Below are positions 60,848-64,000 of a DNA stretch of 64,000 nt, one piece after another (the stretch's first letter is position 1; each line of letters opens with the position of its first letter). Where the stretch lies: contig CBDUEV010000002.1 in NCBI GenBank assembly GCA_965366365.1, forward strand, positions 51,287 through 115,286, written 5' to 3'. A program made the position numbers and the translations under genes. The notes under the pieces were generated by a model. That model made no database searches, was not told where the DNA came from, and worked only from the letters and a program-made list of their open reading frames with translations. This DNA comes from CBDUEV01 sp965366365 (GTDB taxonomy: Bacteria; Actinomycetota; Acidimicrobiia; Spongiisociales; JAENVV01).

Positions 60848-62028
60848 TGGACGATCGCTCCGGCGGCGACGGCGCTCAGTTCTGAAGCGAAGAACGCCAC
60901 CGCCACCGGGCCGGTGGTCGCGACGTTGAGGAGGACGACACCGGCCACGGAAGCCCCGACCCAGATCATCACGGCCTGGGAAGTACGTTCGCTCGACAGG
61001 AAGAACAGCAGTTGGAGGAGGGCGTAGGAGGCCAGCACCATGCCCGCCGCCACCAGCGCCGTCTCGGATCCAGAGAGCGACGTCTCGGGTCCGAAGAATG
61101 CTTCGACGATGGTCGGACCGACCAGCGTCCCCACTCCGCCGGCCACCGCGGCGGCCACCACGGTCACCCCCACCGACCATGCCGCCAGGCGCTGGAGAGT
61201 GCCGAAGGCTCGATCGGCGACCAGGCGCGTGATGGGTGCCGTCACCCGGCTGCTCAAGGCGAGGAGCACGACGACGGGCGCCCGCAGCAGCGCGAAGGTC
61301 GAAAAGGTGGCGGTGACCGTCACATCAGACTGGCCGATCCAGGCGGCGGCAGCCGGCCCGAGCTGAAGGATCGACTGGGCCATGGCCATGGCGCCGCTCA
61401 AGACGAACACTGCTCTCATCACGGGAACGCGCCGTGCGTCCACTCCGGGCGGGGCGCGTAGCTGCGCGTGCACGAACACGAGAATCAGTGGACCGACGAG
61501 CAGCGCTCCGCCTACCAGGAGCGGGCCTCCTCCGATGGCGATGACTCCGATCAAAGCGAGCACCCTGATGGCGTTCTCGCCTCCGATCACGAAGGCGAGC
61601 CGCCGGTAGTCACCGTGGGCGGCCAGCATTCCCCGACCCCAGCCGAGTAGCCACGAACCGACCCCCAGGGCAAAGACGACGAGAGCCCAGGTGGTGGGGA
61701 CCGAAAAGAAACGGGGCTGCATCGCGGAGAGACCGATCAATGCGCTGGCGACCAGGCCGAGGATCAGGAGGCGTTGGCGGGCGCCCAAGACGCCGGCCAG
61801 GCCTCTGTCGACCTCGGACCGCCAGGTCAGCCAGTGCTGGACGGGGAGGGTGAGCACCGCCACGGTCAAGGCCCAGAACGACCAGGCGACCGAGACGTCT
61901 GCGAAAGCGGCTGCTCCGAGATAGCGCGTGCCGATGACGGCGAACGCATATGCGGTCGCACCGTTGACGGCCGAGGCAATCGTGAGCCAGATGCCGTCCC
62001 CGAGTGCGGACCGGCGGGAGGAGGTCAT
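60805..62028 (-). CDS. Wzx-like polysaccharide flippase (MATE/MOP superfamily)
   Basis: 407 residues, almost entirely transmembrane (about 10-12 helices). The N-terminal stretch IASAVNGATAYAFAVIGTRYLGAAAFADVSVAWSFWALTVAVLTLPVQHWLTWRSE resembles the start of polysaccharide exporters of the MOP superfamily. It may flip undecaprenyl-linked sugars made by the neighbouring GT. Pairwise similarity in this family is low, so the assignment rests on helix pattern. Confidence 0.82.
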   Translation of the reverse strand: MTSSRRSALGDGIWLTIASAVNGATAYAFAVIGTRYLGAAAFADVSVAWSFWALTVAVLTLPVQHWLTWRSEVDRGLAGVLGARQRLLILGLVASALIGLSAMQPRFFSVPTTWALVVFALGVGSWLLGWGRGMLAAHGDYRRLAFVIGGENAIRVLALIGVIAIGGGPLLVGGALLVGPLILVFVHAQLRAPPGVDARRVPVMRAVFVLSGAMAMAQSILQLGPAAAAWIGQSDVTVTATFSTFALLRAPVVVLLALSSRVTAPITRLVADRAFGTLQRLAAWSVGVTVVAAAVAGGVGTLVGPTIVEAFFGPETSLSGSETALVAAGMVLASYALLQLLFFLSSERTSQAVMIWVGASVAGVVLLNVATTGPVAVAFFASELSAVAAGAIVHHRWLRSRVEALTK

Positions 62029-62294
62029 GGCGGACAGGCTACCGGACGGCCTTCGACCTCCTGACCCGGCCGACGGCAGGCGCCGGAAGCGTCTTCCAGG
62101 AGATTCCAGACGAAGAACCGGCCCGATTTCGAGCCGCCGGCCACTCAGAGCGGTAGTGTCGATTCAGTGCCGGTCCACTGGGCGGTGGAGAAGAGTCACG
62201 GCGGGGCGACGGGGAGGTCAGGGCTCCTTCGGTTTCTTGTCACACTCCACTCGTAGGTTGAGGCTGGATGGGGTTTCCAAACATGGAGGACGGA
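62029..62294. other. 266-bp gap between flippase and nuclease genes
   Basis: The two genes are divergent, so this holds both promoters. I see no convincing -10/-35 pair, hairpin or ORF in it. Confidence 0.4.
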
Positions 62295-64000
62295 GTGAGA
62301 CGGTCGAGATTGCGCTCGCGAGTAGCGCTGATGACGATTCTGGGGATGCTGGCAGCGCTGCTGCCGATGGCGGCGGTACCGGCGGCAGCCGGGACAGGGC
62401 CGGTGGTGTTCATCAATGAGATCCACTACGACAACGTGAGCACCGACGAGGGGGAGGCAATCGAGGTTGCCGGGCCTGTCGGGACCGACCTCACGGGGTG
62501 GAGCCTCGTGCCCTACAACGGGAACGGCGGCACGCAATACAGCGTCACGAATCTGTCGGGCTCGCTTGCAGACCAGGGCGGAGGCTACGGCACGGCCAGC
62601 TTCCCGATCAGTGGGCTCCAGAACGGGGCCCCGGACGGGGTGGCGCTCGTGGATGCCGGAAACACCGTGGTCCAGTTCCTCTCTTACGAAGGAAGCTTCA
62701 CCGCTACCGATGGACCGGCCAGCGGCATGAACAGTGTCGACATCGGTGTCAGCGAATCCTCGTCGACCCCGGTGGGCGATTCGCTCTATTTGGTGGGAAC
62801 CGGTTTCTCCTACGATGACTTCACCTGGACGAGCGGGGCAGCCAGCTTCGGCGAGATCAACCCCGGCCAGACCTTCACCGGCACGGTCGCCGAGCCTTCG
62901 CTCCTCATCAACGAGGTCGACGCCGATCAGGTGGGCACTGACGCGGCCGAGTTCGTCGAGTTGTACGACGGCGGCACGGGCGGCACCGACCTGACCGGGT
63001 TGTCCATCGTTTTGTTCAACGGCAGTGACGACGCCAGCTACGCGGCGTTCGACCTCGATGGTCTCTCCACCAACGCGGATGGCTACTTCGTGCTGTGCGG
63101 AGACGCGGCCAACGTCGCAAACTGTGACCTCGACGTCACACCAGACACGAATCTGATTCAGAACGGCGCCGATGCGGTGGCCCTCATCGCCGGGGATGCC
63201 GATGACTTCCCCGAGGACACTCCCGTGACCACGGTCGGCCTCATCGACGCCCTCGTCTACGACACCGACGATTCGGACGACGCCGGATTGCTGGTCCTGT
63301 TGAATTCGGGCCAGCCGCAGGTCAATGAGCGTGACGGCGGCGACGGCACCCGTGACTCCAATCAGCGTTGCCCGAATGGCAGCGGCGGTGCTCGCAACAC
63401 AGTCACCTACGCCCAGTTCGAGCCGACTCCGGGCGAGTCGAATCTCTGCGAGATCATCGTGCCGCCGCTGAGCTGCGCCGATCCATTGACGGTGACGCCG
63501 ATCCACGACATCCAGGGGTCGGGCGCCTCATCGCCGCTAGTCGGCCAGGTGGTCGTCGTCGACGCGGTGGTCACTGGCATCTTCCCGGGCCTGAGTGGTT
63601 TCTACCTGCAGGAGGAACCAGCCGATCAGGACACCGACCCGATGACCTCCGAAGGCGTGTTTGTCTTCGGTGGCGTCCTGCCGGACGAAGCGGCCGTCGG
63701 CGACCTGGTGCGCGTCCAAGGTGACGTTGCGGAGTTCGTGACCAGCGGGGGCGCTTCGTCGCTGACCGAGGTGAACGCCGACGGGATCGCCATCTGCGAA
63801 GTCCCACCGGAGCCCATCGTTCCCACCGAACTCACGCTGCCGGTCTCACCGGTATCGGACCTCGAAGCCTATGAAGGGATGTTGGTCTCGTTCCCACAGG
63901 ACCTCTACATCTCGGAGTATTTCAATTTCGATCGCTTTGGTGAGATCATCCTGACCACGGAACGCCAGTTCCAGCCAACCGCCATCTTCGATCCCGGCAC
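62295..64000 (+). CDS. Secreted LTD-containing nuclease, ExeM/NucH-like, partial
   Basis: A partial gene, truncated by the right edge. The start is the GTG at 62295 (GGAGG five bases upstream); an in-frame ATG at 62283 is an alternative. A signal peptide (about residues 10-35, LMTILGMLAALLPMAAVPAAAG) is followed by two lamin-tail domains (VFINEIHYDNVSTDEGEAIEV and LLINEVDADQVGTDAAEFVELYDGG). Then comes the OB-like domain typical of ExeM/NucH nucleases: IHDIQGSGASSPLVGQVVVVDAVVTGIFPGLSGFYLQEEPADQDTDPMTSEGVFVF. The endonuclease/exonuclease/phosphatase catalytic domain should lie beyond the edge. It would be a secreted or surface DNase. Confidence 0.88.
   Translation, partial: MRRSRLRSRVALMTILGMLAALLPMAAVPAAAGTGPVVFINEIHYDNVSTDEGEAIEVAGPVGTDLTGWSLVPYNGNGGTQYSVTNLSGSLADQGGGYGTASFPISGLQNGAPDGVALVDAGNTVVQFLSYEGSFTATDGPASGMNSVDIGVSESSSTPVGDSLYLVGTGFSYDDFTWTSGAASFGEINPGQTFTGTVAEPSLLINEVDADQVGTDAAEFVELYDGGTGGTDLTGLSIVLFNGSDDASYAAFDLDGLSTNADGYFVLCGDAANVANCDLDVTPDTNLIQNGADAVALIAGDADDFPEDTPVTTVGLIDALVYDTDDSDDAGLLVLLNSGQPQVNERDGGDGTRDSNQRCPNGSGGARNTVTYAQFEPTPGESNLCEIIVPPLSCADPLTVTPIHDIQGSGASSPLVGQVVVVDAVVTGIFPGLSGFYLQEEPADQDTDPMTSEGVFVFGGVLPDEAAVGDLVRVQGDVAEFVTSGGASSLTEVNADGIAICEVPPEPIVPTELTLPVSPVSDLEAYEGMLVSFPQDLYISEYFNFDRFGEIILTTERQFQPTAIFDPG

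Overview
The window is high-GC DNA, densely packed on both strands, from an actinobacterium (Actinomycetota). The evidence is a WhiB-family Fe-S regulator, the mismatch endonuclease NucS, an F420-type luciferase-like oxidoreductase, DUF1876 and DUF4126 proteins, many GTG/TTG starts, GTGA/ATGA start-stop overlaps, and hairpin terminators without U-tracts. The overall mix (stand-alone LigD-type polymerase, P-loop kinase fused to an LLM oxidoreductase, Thr/Pro-linker muralytic protein) suggests an Acidimicrobiia-like lineage, but that placement is inference. I see no rRNA, no canonical tRNA, no CRISPR array, no transposase and no prophage.

Layout. 1-7.1 kb: sulfurtransferase, two tiny zinc-ribbon proteins, FEN-like 5'-3' exonuclease, thioredoxin-like protein, NhaA antiporter and class II fructose-bisphosphate aldolase. 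7.2-14.2 kb: DUF454 protein, a MarR regulator with a perfect operator, a NarL-type two-component system, NAD(P)H-hydrate epimerase, nucS, trmL, an M20 peptidase and a DUF4126 protein. 14.3-24.3 kb: secreted CARDB-like protein, acyl-CoA dehydrogenase, WhiB, MaoC, YibE/F, FKBP, MscS, then a divergent soxR / SDR + QueA-like unit, and a DoxX protein. 24.5-33.3 kb: DUF1876, FMN reductase, DHA2-type MFS exporter, lipoprotein, a moxR-DUF58-transglutaminase operon and an EamA transporter. 33.3-37.5 kb: tandem glycine riboswitch controlling gcvT-gcvP. 37.7-49.7 kb: GNAT, metallo-beta-lactamase-fold hydrolase, azlCD, a CREST/ceramidase-like protein, a TPM-domain protein, class V aminotransferase, repeat cluster, M50 protease + LigD-type polymerase, a structured RNA candidate, Rpf-like muralytic protein. 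49.8-64 kb: flavin reductase, kinase-LLM fusion, aldose epimerase, msrB, then the most unusual locus, and finally the 5' part of a secreted ExeM/NucH-like nuclease.

The standout locus is 54.0-62.0 kb. A WecE-type sugar aminotransferase is followed by a tightly coupled trio: an argininosuccinate-lyase-superfamily enzyme with altered signature motifs, a phosphosulfolactate synthase (ComA) homologue and an ATP-grasp ligase. ComA plus an aspartase/fumarase-superfamily lyase is the pair used in the bacterial coenzyme M route described for Xanthobacter. Here the pair sits beside aminosugar, ATP-grasp, ArnC-like glycosyltransferase and flippase genes. A coenzyme M-like or other sulfonate product, possibly amide-linked to a surface aminosugar, is a testable hypothesis that I have not seen described.

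A second highlight is a cloverleaf-like structured RNA at about 47.49-47.56 kb. It resembles the HEARO/omega-RNA scaffolds of IscB/IsrB elements but has no adjacent nuclease gene.
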